A DNA stretch of 64,000 bases from Ignavibacteria bacterium (GCA_041649015.1 JBAZNU010000004.1:281155-345154); one strand, 5' to 3'; shown: positions 44,121-53,336, counted from the first letter of the stretch. Notes: generated by a model not told the origin, from the sequence alone. Numbers and translations: made by a program.

Positions 44121-45098
44121 ATGATAATAGTAACCGGAGGAGCAGGATTTATTGGAAGTGCATTGGTTTGGGCGCTCAATAAAAAAGGACGTGAAGATAT
44201 TATTATTGTTGACCATTTTGGGGTAAACGACAAATTTAAGAATTTAATAGCGTTAAAATTTCTTGATGTATTTGATAAAGATGATTTTGGTCAAATGGTA
44301 CATGACGGATTTCTTAAAAAGAATAAGATAGAGACTTTATATCATTTGGGAGCATGCAGTTCAACTACACAGCTTGACATGAATTTTCTATTACGTAATA
44401 ATTTCGAATACACAAAATTTCTTTGCGGGCATTCATTAGAAAATAATGTTAGATTCGTTTATGCTTCGTCTGCAGCTACGTACGGCGACGGTAAACGAGG
44501 ATACGATGACGAAGAGGATAAAATTGATACATTAAGACCTCTCAATCCATATGGGTATTCGAAACAGATGTTTGACCAATGGGCAAAAAGAGAAGGTTAT
44601 CTTGATAGGATTGCAGGGCTTAAATATTTTAATGTTTTCGGACCAAATGAATATCATAAAGGAGATATGCAGAGTATTGTTAGCAAAGCTTACAAGCAAG
44701 TAAAGGAAACAGGCAGGATTAAATTGTTTAAATCTTATTCAAAAGAATATGGTGATGGTGAGCAAAAACGTGATTTTATATATGTTAAGGATGCTGTTGA
44801 AATGACAATATTTTTCGGTGAGAACAAAATTGTTAATGGTATATACAATGTTGGAACTGGACAAGCAAATACTTTTAATTCATTTGTCAAGCCGATATTT
44901 AAAGCTTTAAATGTGAAAGAGAATATTGAGTACTTTGAGATGCCCGAAGTATTAAAAGGACGGTATCAGGATTACACTAAGGCTAACATGAAGAAGATTA
45001 GAAATGCAGGATACGGCGGAAAATATCACAAGCTTGAAGATGCAGTGATGGATTACGTAAGTAACTATCTTAATACGGATTTTCCTTTTTTAAGTTGA
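44121..45098 (+). CDS. hldD: ADP-L-glycero-D-manno-heptose 6-epimerase
   Basis: 325 aa. Extended SDR with the Rossmann motif IIVTGGAGFIGSALVWALN, the catalytic YxxxK in NPYGYSKQMFDQWAKRE, and the HldD-specific HLGACSSTTQLDMNFLLRNN and VFGPNEYHKGDMQS. It converts ADP-D-glycero- to ADP-L-glycero-D-manno-heptose for the LPS inner core. It supports the heptosyltransferase call for the gene at 20939. Confidence 0.95.
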   Translation: MIIVTGGAGFIGSALVWALNKKGREDIIIVDHFGVNDKFKNLIALKFLDVFDKDDFGQMVHDGFLKKNKIETLYHLGACSSTTQLDMNFLLRNNFEYTKFLCGHSLENNVRFVYASSAATYGDGKRGYDDEEDKIDTLRPLNPYGYSKQMFDQWAKREGYLDRIAGLKYFNVFGPNEYHKGDMQSIVSKAYKQVKETGRIKLFKSYSKEYGDGEQKRDFIYVKDAVEMTIFFGENKIVNGIYNVGTGQANTFNSFVKPIFKALNVKENIEYFEMPEVLKGRYQDYTKANMKKIRNAGYGGKYHKLEDAVMDYVSNYLNTDFPFLS

Positions 45099-45188
45099 GA
45101 AATCTTTGTTTTCTAATCTAATATTAATAAGAACAAAACAAAAGTATTTTAGTAATGGTAATAATTTTAGAAATATTTAATTAAAAAT

Positions 45189-46922
45189 ATGAAAAATTTC
45201 ATTTCCCTAATTTCGTTTACAATTTTCGTTTTGATTACATTCAATAATTCCCTCGCTCAAAACCTGCCACATTATATGACAGAAGAAGAGCAAAGGATTT
45301 ACAAAAGCTATACACCACCGGGATTTAGTACTGAAGAAACAAATCCGCCTTTTTCTCCTGTAAGGACAACTGCTGAATGGGAAGAGGTTCAGGCTATAAT
45401 GGTAACATGGACATCTTACACATCCATATTAGCTCAAATTGTCGATTATGTGCAAGATGAGTGTGTGTGCGTGATTGTGTGTTCAGATTCAAATAGTGTA
45501 AAATCTCAGCTCACGTCTTACGGAGTACCTCTTGTCAATCTGCGATTTTTAATAAGGTCATTCAATTCAGTATGGTGCAGGGATTACGGTCAATGGAATG
45601 TATATACGTATGATATTGATTCACTGAAAATGGTTGACTGGGTTTATAATAGACCGAGACCTCTTGACGATCAAATACCGGTATATATAGCACAAATGTA
45701 TAATACTCCGCTCCATCAGGCGATAGTATCTCCGTATGATTTTACTGCGACAGGCGGAAACTTCATGGTTGACGGGCATGGAACGGGATTTTCATCAAAA
45801 CTAATATTGAATGAGAATCCGGGAAAAACTGAAGCACAAATTGATACAATAGCAAAGAAGTATATGGGACTTAGCAGGTATGTTAAGATGAATACTTTGC
45901 CGTATGACGGAATACATCACATAGATATGCACATGAAATTGCTTGATGAAGAAACTATACTTGTTGGACAGTATCCCAACGGAGTGTCGGACGGTCCGCA
46001 GATTGAGTATAACCTGAATTATGTTTTAAGTAATTTCCAAACTTGTTTCGGTAAGCCATATAAGGTAGTAAGAATACCTATGCCGCCAAGTTCATCGGGT
46101 CAGTACCCGCCTAACTCAAGTTATTATACATATACAAATTCATTGATAGTAAATAAAACTGTCATAGTACCGATATATGGATTTTCATTGGATACTACAG
46201 CATTAAGGATTTATAGGGAAGCGATGCCGGGATATAGGGTTGTAGGAATAAACTGCAGCGGAATGATTTCGGCAAGCGGTGCTGTGCACTGTATAACGAA
46301 AGAAATAGGAGTATTTGATCCACTATTTATTTCACATTCGGGTTTAAGAAACACTGACAATACGACGACTCCTTATGAGGTGAAAGCAAGTATAAAATCT
46401 AAAGCGGGTATTCAAAACGCAAAAGTTTATTGGAGGACGGATACAACTTTATCTTATACCGAATTAAATATGACCAACGCAGCAGATACTTTTAAGGCTT
46501 ACATACCAGCACAATCTTTGAATAAAACGGTTTACTATTACGTATCAGCAACATCGAATAACAACAAAACAATTACAAAACCATATACCGCACCATTAGG
46601 TTATTTTAAGTTTATGGTTACAACACCGACAGCTATTAATAATGAAATAGGGAATGTAAGACAGTACAAATTATATCAGAACTATCCGAATCCGTTTAAT
46701 CCTGTGACAAAGATTAAATTTGAAATTCCTAACTCGGGTTATACATCATTAATAGTATATGATGTGATGGGTCGAGAGGTTGAAAGATTATATGATAAGA
46801 AAGTAGAAGCGGGAGTCTATGAGGTTGAATTCCTTGGTTCGGAATTATCGAGCGGAATATATTTCTATAAGTTGACTTCGGGAGGATTTACGGATATAAA
46901 GAAACTCATGTTAATAAAATAG
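45189..46922 (+). CDS. Secreted peptidyl-arginine/agmatine deiminase-like enzyme with T9SS C-terminal domain
   Basis: 577 aa. Signal peptide (1-24, ending NSLAQ). The PAD_porph domain holds RDYG (in SVWCRDYGQWNVY), the GGN motif in ATGGNFMVDGHG, HHIDMHMKLLDEETILVGQY and the catalytic Cys368 in SASGAVHCITKE. A beta-rich linker (~400-490) leads to the sorting domain (YQNYPNPFNPVTKIKFEIP, SSGIYFYKLTSGG, MLIK end). PAD_porph includes agmatine deiminase and the exported P. gingivalis peptidylarginine deiminase, so this one should act on arginine derivatives outside the cell. Peptidyl versus free-agmatine substrate is undecided. Confidence 0.88.
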   Translation: MKNFISLISFTIFVLITFNNSLAQNLPHYMTEEEQRIYKSYTPPGFSTEETNPPFSPVRTTAEWEEVQAIMVTWTSYTSILAQIVDYVQDECVCVIVCSDSNSVKSQLTSYGVPLVNLRFLIRSFNSVWCRDYGQWNVYTYDIDSLKMVDWVYNRPRPLDDQIPVYIAQMYNTPLHQAIVSPYDFTATGGNFMVDGHGTGFSSKLILNENPGKTEAQIDTIAKKYMGLSRYVKMNTLPYDGIHHIDMHMKLLDEETILVGQYPNGVSDGPQIEYNLNYVLSNFQTCFGKPYKVVRIPMPPSSSGQYPPNSSYYTYTNSLIVNKTVIVPIYGFSLDTTALRIYREAMPGYRVVGINCSGMISASGAVHCITKEIGVFDPLFISHSGLRNTDNTTTPYEVKASIKSKAGIQNAKVYWRTDTTLSYTELNMTNAADTFKAYIPAQSLNKTVYYYVSATSNNNKTITKPYTAPLGYFKFMVTTPTAINNEIGNVRQYKLYQNYPNPFNPVTKIKFEIPNSGYTSLIVYDVMGREVERLYDKKVEAGVYEVEFLGSELSSGIYFYKLTSGGFTDIKKLMLIK

Positions 46923-46962
46923 AAAATAATCGTAACTTTTACTATTTAACTAAAATAATATT

Positions 46963-47997
46963 ATGAAGAAAATTATTTACTCATTTCTAATTGTATTAAC
47001 GGTTATTGCGACCGTTTATGCTCAGCCGACACGCAGAGTTCTTTTTGAAGAAGGAACAAACGCATCATGCGGACCATGTGCTGCGAGCAATCCAATATTG
47101 ATATCATGGCTTCAGAATCATCAAGCACAAGCCATATCGATAATGTACCATGCATCCTGGCCGGGAGTTGATCCAATGTATCAAGCGAATCCGACTCAGA
47201 GTACAGAAAGGATACAATACAATAACATTACGGCAGTGCCAACGTGCAATGTTGATGGTATTATTTATGATATATGGCCTTTTACATCAGCAGCTTTTGA
47301 TAATGCTTTGAATACGAGGCTTGCAGTAACTCCACCACTTTCGATAGATGTTGTTGATGAGAGGATACAGGGTGATTCGATAAAATCAACTATTACACTT
47401 GTAGTAAGCACAAATTTACCTGCCGGAACTTATAAACTAAGAGTTATGGCTGTCGAGAAACTGATAACATATACAACTCCTCCGGGTTCAAATGGTGAGA
47501 CTGTGTTTCATACTGTATTTAGAAGGGCTTATCCAAATACGACAGGAGTTGACATTCCAACAACAATTGGAACTTATAATTATACTTACACATACAAACG
47601 CGAGACAGCCTGGCAGGATACAAGCATTGTGACGGTAGCCTTTGTTCAAAATGATGTGAACAAAGAAGTGCTTAATGCTAATAAAGGTACATTTATGCCA
47701 ACCGGAATAAATAATATATCGAATGAAGTACCGAACAAGTACAACCTTGAGCAGAATTATCCAAATCCGTTCAATCCTGTGACTAAGATTAGATTTGCTT
47801 TACCTAAATCTGGATTTACAAGTTTAAAAGTTTATGATTCCATGGGCAGGGAAGTAGCAACACGGGTATATAAACAACTTCGGGCGGGAAAGTACGAAGT
47901 AGAATTTAATGCTTCAGGTTTATCAAGCGGTGTATATTATTATAAACTACTTTCAGGTGATTATTCTGCTGTCAAGAAGTTGATGTTGATTAAATAA
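46963..47997 (+). CDS. Omp28-like thioredoxin-fold protein with T9SS C-terminal domain
   Basis: 344 aa. Signal peptide (1-20, ending VYA), then at once a thioredoxin-like domain with CGPC at Cys36/Cys39 (EGTNASCGPCAASNP), WPGVDPMYQANPTQ and the cis-Pro loop ITAVPTCNVDG. A beta domain of the Omp28 type follows (LPAGTYKLRVMAVEK, YTTPPGSNGETVFHTVFRRA), then the sorting domain (NYPNPFNPVTKIRFALP). Probably an exported or surface disulfide oxidoreductase. 40 bases after the deiminase gene; first of four paralogs. Confidence 0.88.
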   Translation: MKKIIYSFLIVLTVIATVYAQPTRRVLFEEGTNASCGPCAASNPILISWLQNHQAQAISIMYHASWPGVDPMYQANPTQSTERIQYNNITAVPTCNVDGIIYDIWPFTSAAFDNALNTRLAVTPPLSIDVVDERIQGDSIKSTITLVVSTNLPAGTYKLRVMAVEKLITYTTPPGSNGETVFHTVFRRAYPNTTGVDIPTTIGTYNYTYTYKRETAWQDTSIVTVAFVQNDVNKEVLNANKGTFMPTGINNISNEVPNKYNLEQNYPNPFNPVTKIRFALPKSGFTSLKVYDSMGREVATRVYKQLRAGKYEVEFNASGLSSGVYYYKLLSGDYSAVKKLMLIK

Positions 47998-48103
47998 GCA
48001 AGAATGATAATGTAACTTACACTTGAAAATTTAACATGGTTATATTATTTTTATATTAAGATTTTATGCATCTAACTCATTTTATAAACTTATTTTTTAA
48101 GAC

Positions 48104-50146
48104 ATGAAGAAAGTATTTCTCTTTACATTAGTTCTGGCAATTGGTGTAATGGCATTCAATTTCCAGACAACACAACAATCAATGTTAAACGATATTGTCG
48201 TTCAGTTTGTATCAACAAACGCTTACGGGAATAATATTTACGTTGATAACTTCTCACTTGGAACTCAATATCAGAATGACATTGCAGTATCATCGATAAA
48301 TATTCCGAAGGATTCAAGTTATTCAACCAACGGAACGAATACTTTTAAAGTATTACCTACAGTAACTTTAACAAACATAGGTACTACTTCTGCAAGTTCG
48401 TTTAATTTAGTTCTTTCAGTAGGTTCATATACTAGCACAAAGCCAGCTCCAACGATTTCATCGGGCGATAGTGCTGTAATTGAATTTGACTCAATGCAAA
48501 TAGTTCCGAATACAGCGATTAATATAAAAACTTATTCTACATGGGTTGCGGACGAGAACAGATTGAATGATACATTGAAGCAATATACATTTTACATGCC
48601 GGGAGCACAACGGAAAGTAGTCTTTGAAGCATTTACCGCTTCTACATGCGGTCCTTGCGCGTCACAAAATCCATCACTTGATGCTTTTATCTCAGAGCGA
48701 ATTGATTCATTGGTACCAATAAAAACACATGTATGGTGGCCGTCACCCGGAAATGACCCGATGTATACAGCTAATTCTACACAGATACAACCAAGAGTAC
48801 AGACATATTACGCTGTGAATTCGGTACCTACTCTTATTGTTGACGGAATTTTTAAACAGGTAAGCGGATATTCTACTTTGAGCAATTTGTTGACACCATA
48901 TACTACGAGGATGTTGAAGGGTTCGCCTTTATCGGTAAATGTTATAGATACAAAAATTGGAGACTCGATAAAGACAAACGTGACAGTAACGGTCCTTTCT
49001 CCTTTACCAGCGGGAAATTATAAACTTAGGGTTAACTCGATTTCCACGAAGGTAACTTATCCATCGCCTCCAGGTACAAATGGAGAAAGAGAATTTAAAG
49101 ATGTATTCAGATTTGCATATCCCGATATGAGCGGTACAACCATACCGACGACACCAGGGACATACAACTATGAATTTATTTATAAACTTACACCTTTCGC
49201 GGGTGCAACGGATACGTCATATTACACAGCAGCATTTGTACAGAATGATGCTAACAAGGAAATCATAAATGCAGGTAAAGCACCTCATGTTGTAACTGCT
49301 GAGAGATATGTAAAGAATGTTACTCCATATGATACAAAACCAATGCCATTACCGAGTTTTGTGAATAACAACAATGAGATAATAACCGGTTCACAGACCT
49401 ATTCAATAAACTCAGGTTTTAATTATGAAGTATTTGAATCAGGTTTCCCGCCGTCAGGTTGGCAGGTGATAAATCCAAATGCCGGGAGTTTAACCTGGGA
49501 TGGATTTTCAGGCGCGAGCGGGCCATTATTTTCAGGAACAAGGTCAGCAAGACTTGCGTGTTACAATTACAGTGATGTCGGACATATTGATTATTTGAGA
49601 TCACCTGTATTTAACAATGTAGATTTAACTGACTCAATTAGATTTAACTGGGCTCATTCTAATTACAGTGCAGCATATAATGACAGATTACAGGTGCAAG
49701 TATCAACGAACGGAGGGTCAACATTCCCATTTACGATATTTGATAAAGCCGGTACAACGTTAGCTACAGCACCCTCGACTACGAGTGCCTTCGTACCAAA
49801 TGGTGACAGCCAATGGGGAAGATTTTCTGTAGCAGTAAGCAGTTTTATAGTTTCCATTCAGCAGATTGGAATAGAGACTCCGACTAAATATGCCTTAAAT
49901 CAGAATTATCCAAATCCGTTTAATCCGGTTACAAATATTTCTTATATGATACCGAGGAGTTCGAAAGTATCATTAAAGGTGTATGATATAAAGGGTCAAT
50001 TGATATCGACATTGTACGAAGGAAATCAGAACGCCGGAATTTACCTGACGCAGTTTGACGGTTCAAAGCTTGCGAGCGGAGTTTATTTCTATAAGCTTGA
50101 AGCTGATGATTATAAGGAAGTAAGAAAGATGTCGATGATTAAATAA
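48104..50146 (+). CDS. Long Omp28-like thioredoxin-fold protein with adhesin-like module and T9SS domain
   Basis: 680 aa, the largest paralog. Signal peptide; an N-terminal beta domain (~20-165); thioredoxin domain with CGPC at Cys182/Cys185 and the cis-Pro loop VNSVPTLIVDG; Omp28 beta domain (LPAGNYKLRVNS, SPPGTNGEREFKDVFRFAYP); a ~160-residue jelly-roll-like module (FESGFPPSGWQVINPN, SARLACYNYSD, DSIRFNWAHSNY) resembling cleaved-adhesin/choice-of-anchor J domains; T9SS domain (NYPNPFNPVTNISYMIP). Likely surface displayed. Confidence 0.87.
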   Translation: MKKVFLFTLVLAIGVMAFNFQTTQQSMLNDIVVQFVSTNAYGNNIYVDNFSLGTQYQNDIAVSSINIPKDSSYSTNGTNTFKVLPTVTLTNIGTTSASSFNLVLSVGSYTSTKPAPTISSGDSAVIEFDSMQIVPNTAINIKTYSTWVADENRLNDTLKQYTFYMPGAQRKVVFEAFTASTCGPCASQNPSLDAFISERIDSLVPIKTHVWWPSPGNDPMYTANSTQIQPRVQTYYAVNSVPTLIVDGIFKQVSGYSTLSNLLTPYTTRMLKGSPLSVNVIDTKIGDSIKTNVTVTVLSPLPAGNYKLRVNSISTKVTYPSPPGTNGEREFKDVFRFAYPDMSGTTIPTTPGTYNYEFIYKLTPFAGATDTSYYTAAFVQNDANKEIINAGKAPHVVTAERYVKNVTPYDTKPMPLPSFVNNNNEIITGSQTYSINSGFNYEVFESGFPPSGWQVINPNAGSLTWDGFSGASGPLFSGTRSARLACYNYSDVGHIDYLRSPVFNNVDLTDSIRFNWAHSNYSAAYNDRLQVQVSTNGGSTFPFTIFDKAGTTLATAPSTTSAFVPNGDSQWGRFSVAVSSFIVSIQQIGIETPTKYALNQNYPNPFNPVTNISYMIPRSSKVSLKVYDIKGQLISTLYEGNQNAGIYLTQFDGSKLASGVYFYKLEADDYKEVRKMSMIK

Positions 50147-50173
50147 GAGAATAAAAGATGATTTGATTAATGA

Positions 50174-50199
50174 GGGAGGGCAGAATTGCTCTCCCTTTT
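50174..50199 (+). terminator. Rho-independent terminator after the 680-aa paralog gene
   Basis: GGGAGGGCA pairs with TGCTCTCCC (one G-T pair), loop GAAT, followed by TTTT. Near-identical hairpins follow the next two paralogs. Confidence 0.85.
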
Positions 50200-50317
50200 C
50201 TTTATGTAAATATTATTATTATAATTCATATCTTTATGATTCAGTATTGTATTGTATCGTAAAGAAAATTATTATAATTTTGATTAATTGGGTTTATAAA
50301 ATATTTAATAATAAATC

Positions 50318-51370
50318 ATGAAAAAATTCACATTAAAACTTTTTGTGTTTGCAGTTTTTGCATTAATAAGCACTGCTGCATTTTCCCAGACAACAACTCG
50401 TACGATTTTCTTTGAAGGATTTACAAGTTCAACCTGTGGACCTTGTGCACAACAAAATCCTTACATGGCAAGTTATTTAGCAACAAAGGGTGATTCAATT
50501 GTATCGGTTAAATATCACGTGGGATGGCCATCTCCCGGAAATGACCCTATGTACTTACACAATACTGTACAGAATTATGACAGGAGGTATTATTATGGAG
50601 TGAACTCAGTACCGTATACAAAGATTGAAGGATTGTATTTTACCCAATCCTATTCAAATTATTCGACATTAGATTATTATTTTAATTATCGTTTAAGCAT
50701 TCCGACGCCTGTCGCGATATCGGTTGTTAATCATTTAATTCCAGGTGATTCGATTAGAGCGACGATAACAGTAACAAATCTTTCGGAATTGCCAGCCGGT
50801 AATTATTTTTTAAGAGCGATGGCATTGGAAAATAGAATTACATACAGTTCTCCTCCAGGAACAAATGGTGAAATAAGTTTCCCCCATGTTTTCAGAGCAT
50901 CATATCCCACAAGTCAAGGTACATCACATCCTGTAGCAGCCGGAACGTACACTTATATAATTACATATAAATTAAATCCCGTATGGGAAACTAATAATAT
51001 GCACACAATAGCTTTTGTGCAGGAAGATAATACAAAAGAGATATATAATGTAGCAGGGATTTATTCACCACCTACTGCAATTGCACCTATCTCGACTGAA
51101 ATTCCAAAGGGTTTTTCAGTATCACAGAATTACCCGAATCCTTTCAATCCAAAGACAACAGTTGAGTTTTCATTACCAAAAGAAGATAATACAACATTGA
51201 AAGTATTCAGTTCATTAGGAAAAGAAGTCGGGACGTATCATTCGGGTATGACAAAGGCAGGAAAGTATAGAATAGTCATCGATGGATCTGAGTGGTCATC
51301 TGGTTTGTATTTTTATCAGATAAAGTCAGGTTCATTTTCAGAAACAAAACGTATGATGCTGGTCAAATAA
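50318..51370 (+). CDS. Omp28-like thioredoxin-fold protein with T9SS C-terminal domain
   Basis: 350 aa. Signal peptide (1-24, ending AAFSQ), CGPC at Cys40/Cys43 (TSSTCGPCAQQNP), WPSPGNDPMYLHNT, cis-Pro loop VNSVPYTKIEG, Omp28 beta domain (LPAGNYFLRAMALEN, SPPGTNGEISFPHVFRASYP) and sorting domain (NYPNPFNPKTTVEFSLP). The 3' end and terminator are almost identical at base level to those of the gene at 51865. Likely exported redox protein. Confidence 0.88.
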   Translation: MKKFTLKLFVFAVFALISTAAFSQTTTRTIFFEGFTSSTCGPCAQQNPYMASYLATKGDSIVSVKYHVGWPSPGNDPMYLHNTVQNYDRRYYYGVNSVPYTKIEGLYFTQSYSNYSTLDYYFNYRLSIPTPVAISVVNHLIPGDSIRATITVTNLSELPAGNYFLRAMALENRITYSSPPGTNGEISFPHVFRASYPTSQGTSHPVAAGTYTYIITYKLNPVWETNNMHTIAFVQEDNTKEIYNVAGIYSPPTAIAPISTEIPKGFSVSQNYPNPFNPKTTVEFSLPKEDNTTLKVFSSLGKEVGTYHSGMTKAGKYRIVIDGSEWSSGLYFYQIKSGSFSETKRMMLVK

Positions 51371-51398
51371 CAGCAGATTTTATTGGTTTTTCCTGAAG

Positions 51399-51426
51399 GG
51401 GAGGGCAGAATTGCTCTCCCTTTCTT
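51399..51426 (+). terminator. Rho-independent terminator after the 350-aa paralog gene
   Basis: GGGAGGGCA (51399-51407) pairs with TGCTCTCCC (51112-equivalent arm at 51112+300, ending 51420), loop GAAT, followed by TTTCTTT. Confidence 0.8.
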
Positions 51427-51546
51427 TAATAATAAGATAGAAGATGTACGATTTTATAATTCACTTTTTCACTTCCGGTTTTGGAAAGGTATGATTTCCT
51501 TCTAGTAATAAATGCGTATTAATATTGACAATAAAATCTATTCTTA

Positions 51547-51581
51547 ATATATTATTACCCATACAGGGGGTAATAATATAT
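51547..51581. repeat. 14-bp perfect inverted repeat
   Basis: ATATATTATTACCC (51547-51560) and GGGTAATAATATAT (51568-51581) around ATACAGG. No T run follows on the plus strand. It is about 285 bases upstream of the next gene. Confidence 0.8.
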
Positions 51582-51663
51582 GTGCAGGATTAATACTTGT
51601 TATTGTAGTTCTGCATCAGTTTAGTTAGAACGATTGGTTATTGAATTATCGATTCATTCCCTA

Positions 51664-51682
51664 TAAAAGAATAATTCTTTTA
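51664..51682. repeat. Palindrome TAAAAGAAT-A-ATTCTTTTA
   Basis: Perfect 9-bp arms around one base. The length and form fit a dimeric repressor operator; no cognate regulator is known in the window. Confidence 0.6.
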
Positions 51683-51864
51683 AGTAGATTTATTTTCTCG
51701 ATAGAAATAATTGGCGGTAAGACTGTATTGATAAACTTGTTCGCAGGTCGAAATTAAATATGGCAAAGGAATGATACTGCTAAAATGAAAGTAAACATCA
51801 ATAATGTACGAAATAATAATAGTTAAATAAAATGGTATTTGTAAAATCTTTAAACTTAAAAGTC

Positions 51865-52932
51865 ATGAAAAAACTACTTTACATTTTTATCGCAATTCTT
51901 CTTATTTCAGTTGTTTTTACACAAAAGACCCAAGCACAAGATTCAAATAATGTACTACTTGAGCTTTGCACGGGAACATGGTGCCAGTGGTGTCCATGCG
52001 GGCATGTTATAGCAGAACAAATTTTAACACAGTATCCGAATACACTTGTGCTTGAGTATCACGGACCAGCAGGATCCGGAAATGATCCATGGACCAATTT
52101 TAACGGGAATTCAATCATTTCAGCACTTGGGTTGTCTGCATATCCCACTGGTGTTGTAGGGAGAAGAACAGGTGCAATAAGCCGAGGATCATGGTCGGGA
52201 CAGGTCAGTTATCAAATCACGTTTACTCCAGATGTAAAAATTGATTTGATAAAGAATTATAATATGGGAACAAGAGAAGTTTCGGTGACCGCAAATGTAA
52301 CTGCATTAAGAAATCTTGATACGACAGTGAACATAAACTTTGTGTTACTTGAAGACAAATTGATTTATTCTCAAACAGGAAACAGTTCATGCACAGGCGG
52401 ATCGAATTACGTACACAAGCATGTTGTAAGAAACATGGTTAACGGTGCATTAGGGGAAGAACTAAGTTCGGGGACATGGACTGCAGGAACTGTGAAAACA
52501 AAAACGTGGAATTATATTTTACCTTCAGCGTGGGCTTCGGAGAACTGTGAAATTGGAGTATTTGCGTATTTTGTGAACGGTACATTGAATTCGAATAGTT
52601 ATGTTTTGAATACGAAGAAAGCACCGGTAGAAGGAACTACCAGTATAGGAAACGAAACACAAGTTGCTGCAAACTATTCACTTGAACAGAACTATCCGAA
52701 TCCTTTTAATCCGGTAACGAATATTAAATTTTCAATTCCAAAGAGCGGACAAACGTACATGAAGGTATATGATGTTCTTGGGAATGAGATAACAACATAT
52801 TTCAATCAGTATTTGGATGCAGGTTCATATAATATCGTATTTGATGCTTCTAACTTATCATCGGGTATGTATTATTATAAATTAGTTTCAGATAAATTTT
52901 CTGAAACGAAGCGTATGATGCTGGTCAAATAA
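51865..52932 (+). CDS. Thioredoxin-fold protein with CxxCxC motif and T9SS C-terminal domain
   Basis: 355 aa from ATG 51865 (an in-frame ATG at 51832 would put charged residues before the signal). Signal peptide ends near KTQAQ. The redox site differs from its neighbours: Cys35 then TGTWCQWCPCGH with Cys40, Cys43 and Cys45, giving CxxCxC. GPAGSGNDPWTNF and the cis-Pro AYPTGVVG follow, then a beta domain and the sorting domain (NYPNPFNPVTNIKFSIP). It is the most diverged paralog in the body but shares its 3' end with the gene before it. Confidence 0.86.
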   Translation: MKKLLYIFIAILLISVVFTQKTQAQDSNNVLLELCTGTWCQWCPCGHVIAEQILTQYPNTLVLEYHGPAGSGNDPWTNFNGNSIISALGLSAYPTGVVGRRTGAISRGSWSGQVSYQITFTPDVKIDLIKNYNMGTREVSVTANVTALRNLDTTVNINFVLLEDKLIYSQTGNSSCTGGSNYVHKHVVRNMVNGALGEELSSGTWTAGTVKTKTWNYILPSAWASENCEIGVFAYFVNGTLNSNSYVLNTKKAPVEGTTSIGNETQVAANYSLEQNYPNPFNPVTNIKFSIPKSGQTYMKVYDVLGNEITTYFNQYLDAGSYNIVFDASNLSSGMYYYKLVSDKFSETKRMMLVK

Positions 52933-52959
52933 CGGCAGAATTTAATGGTTTTTCTTGAA

Positions 52960-52989
52960 GGGGAGTGCAGAAATGTGCTCCCCTTTTTT
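52960..52989 (+). terminator. Rho-independent terminator after the 355-aa paralog gene
   Basis: GGGGAG (52960-52965) pairs with CTCCCC (52978-52983), extended by wobble pairs, followed by TTTTTT. Confidence 0.9.
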
Positions 52990-53069
52990 AATTATATGAT
53001 AATATATATACTTATTTGATATTGTTATGATAAAGTATTAGGATTTTGACAATATTTCATGATATTTTA

Positions 53070-53113
53070 ATATCGCAGACATATCGCAGGCATATCGCAG
53101 ACATATCGCAGGC
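53070..53113. repeat. 11-bp tandem array, four copies alternating in one base
   Basis: ATATCGCAGAC, ATATCGCAGGC, ATATCGCAGAC, ATATCGCAGGC in direct succession, i.e. two perfect 22-bp units. A fifth partial unit (ATACAGA) follows. Third site in the window with an 11-bp period. Confidence 0.85.
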
Positions 53114-53336
53114 ATACAGAAAAAAAGGATATTTAATGGGAGAATTGCATATTTATCAATATAATGGATTTCTTAGGTTTTAATCAGAGTGGGAAAGAGG
53201 ATTTGTTTTTGGGAAATTTTGGGTAGTATTAATGGATTTAAAATACGGTATATGTGCTGATAAAAATTGAAAATGGATAAAAAATTAGTGATTTTTCACT
53301 CGAAAAAGGTAATGAAATTTCGTACATTTAATGTTA

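Larger units (their letters stand above)
51371..51831. other. 461-base intergenic region with two strong inverted repeats
   Basis: No gene seen. It contains the terminator of the 350-aa paralog (51399-51426), a 14-bp perfect inverted repeat (51547-51581) and a 9-bp perfect palindrome (51664-51682). This is the only long upstream region in the paralog run and so probably carries regulatory sites. Confidence 0.5.
52933..53336. other. 404-base intergenic region before tRNA-Arg
   Basis: No gene seen. It holds the terminator at 52960-52989, the 11-bp tandem array at 53070-53113 and the promoter region of tRNA-Arg. Confidence 0.5.
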
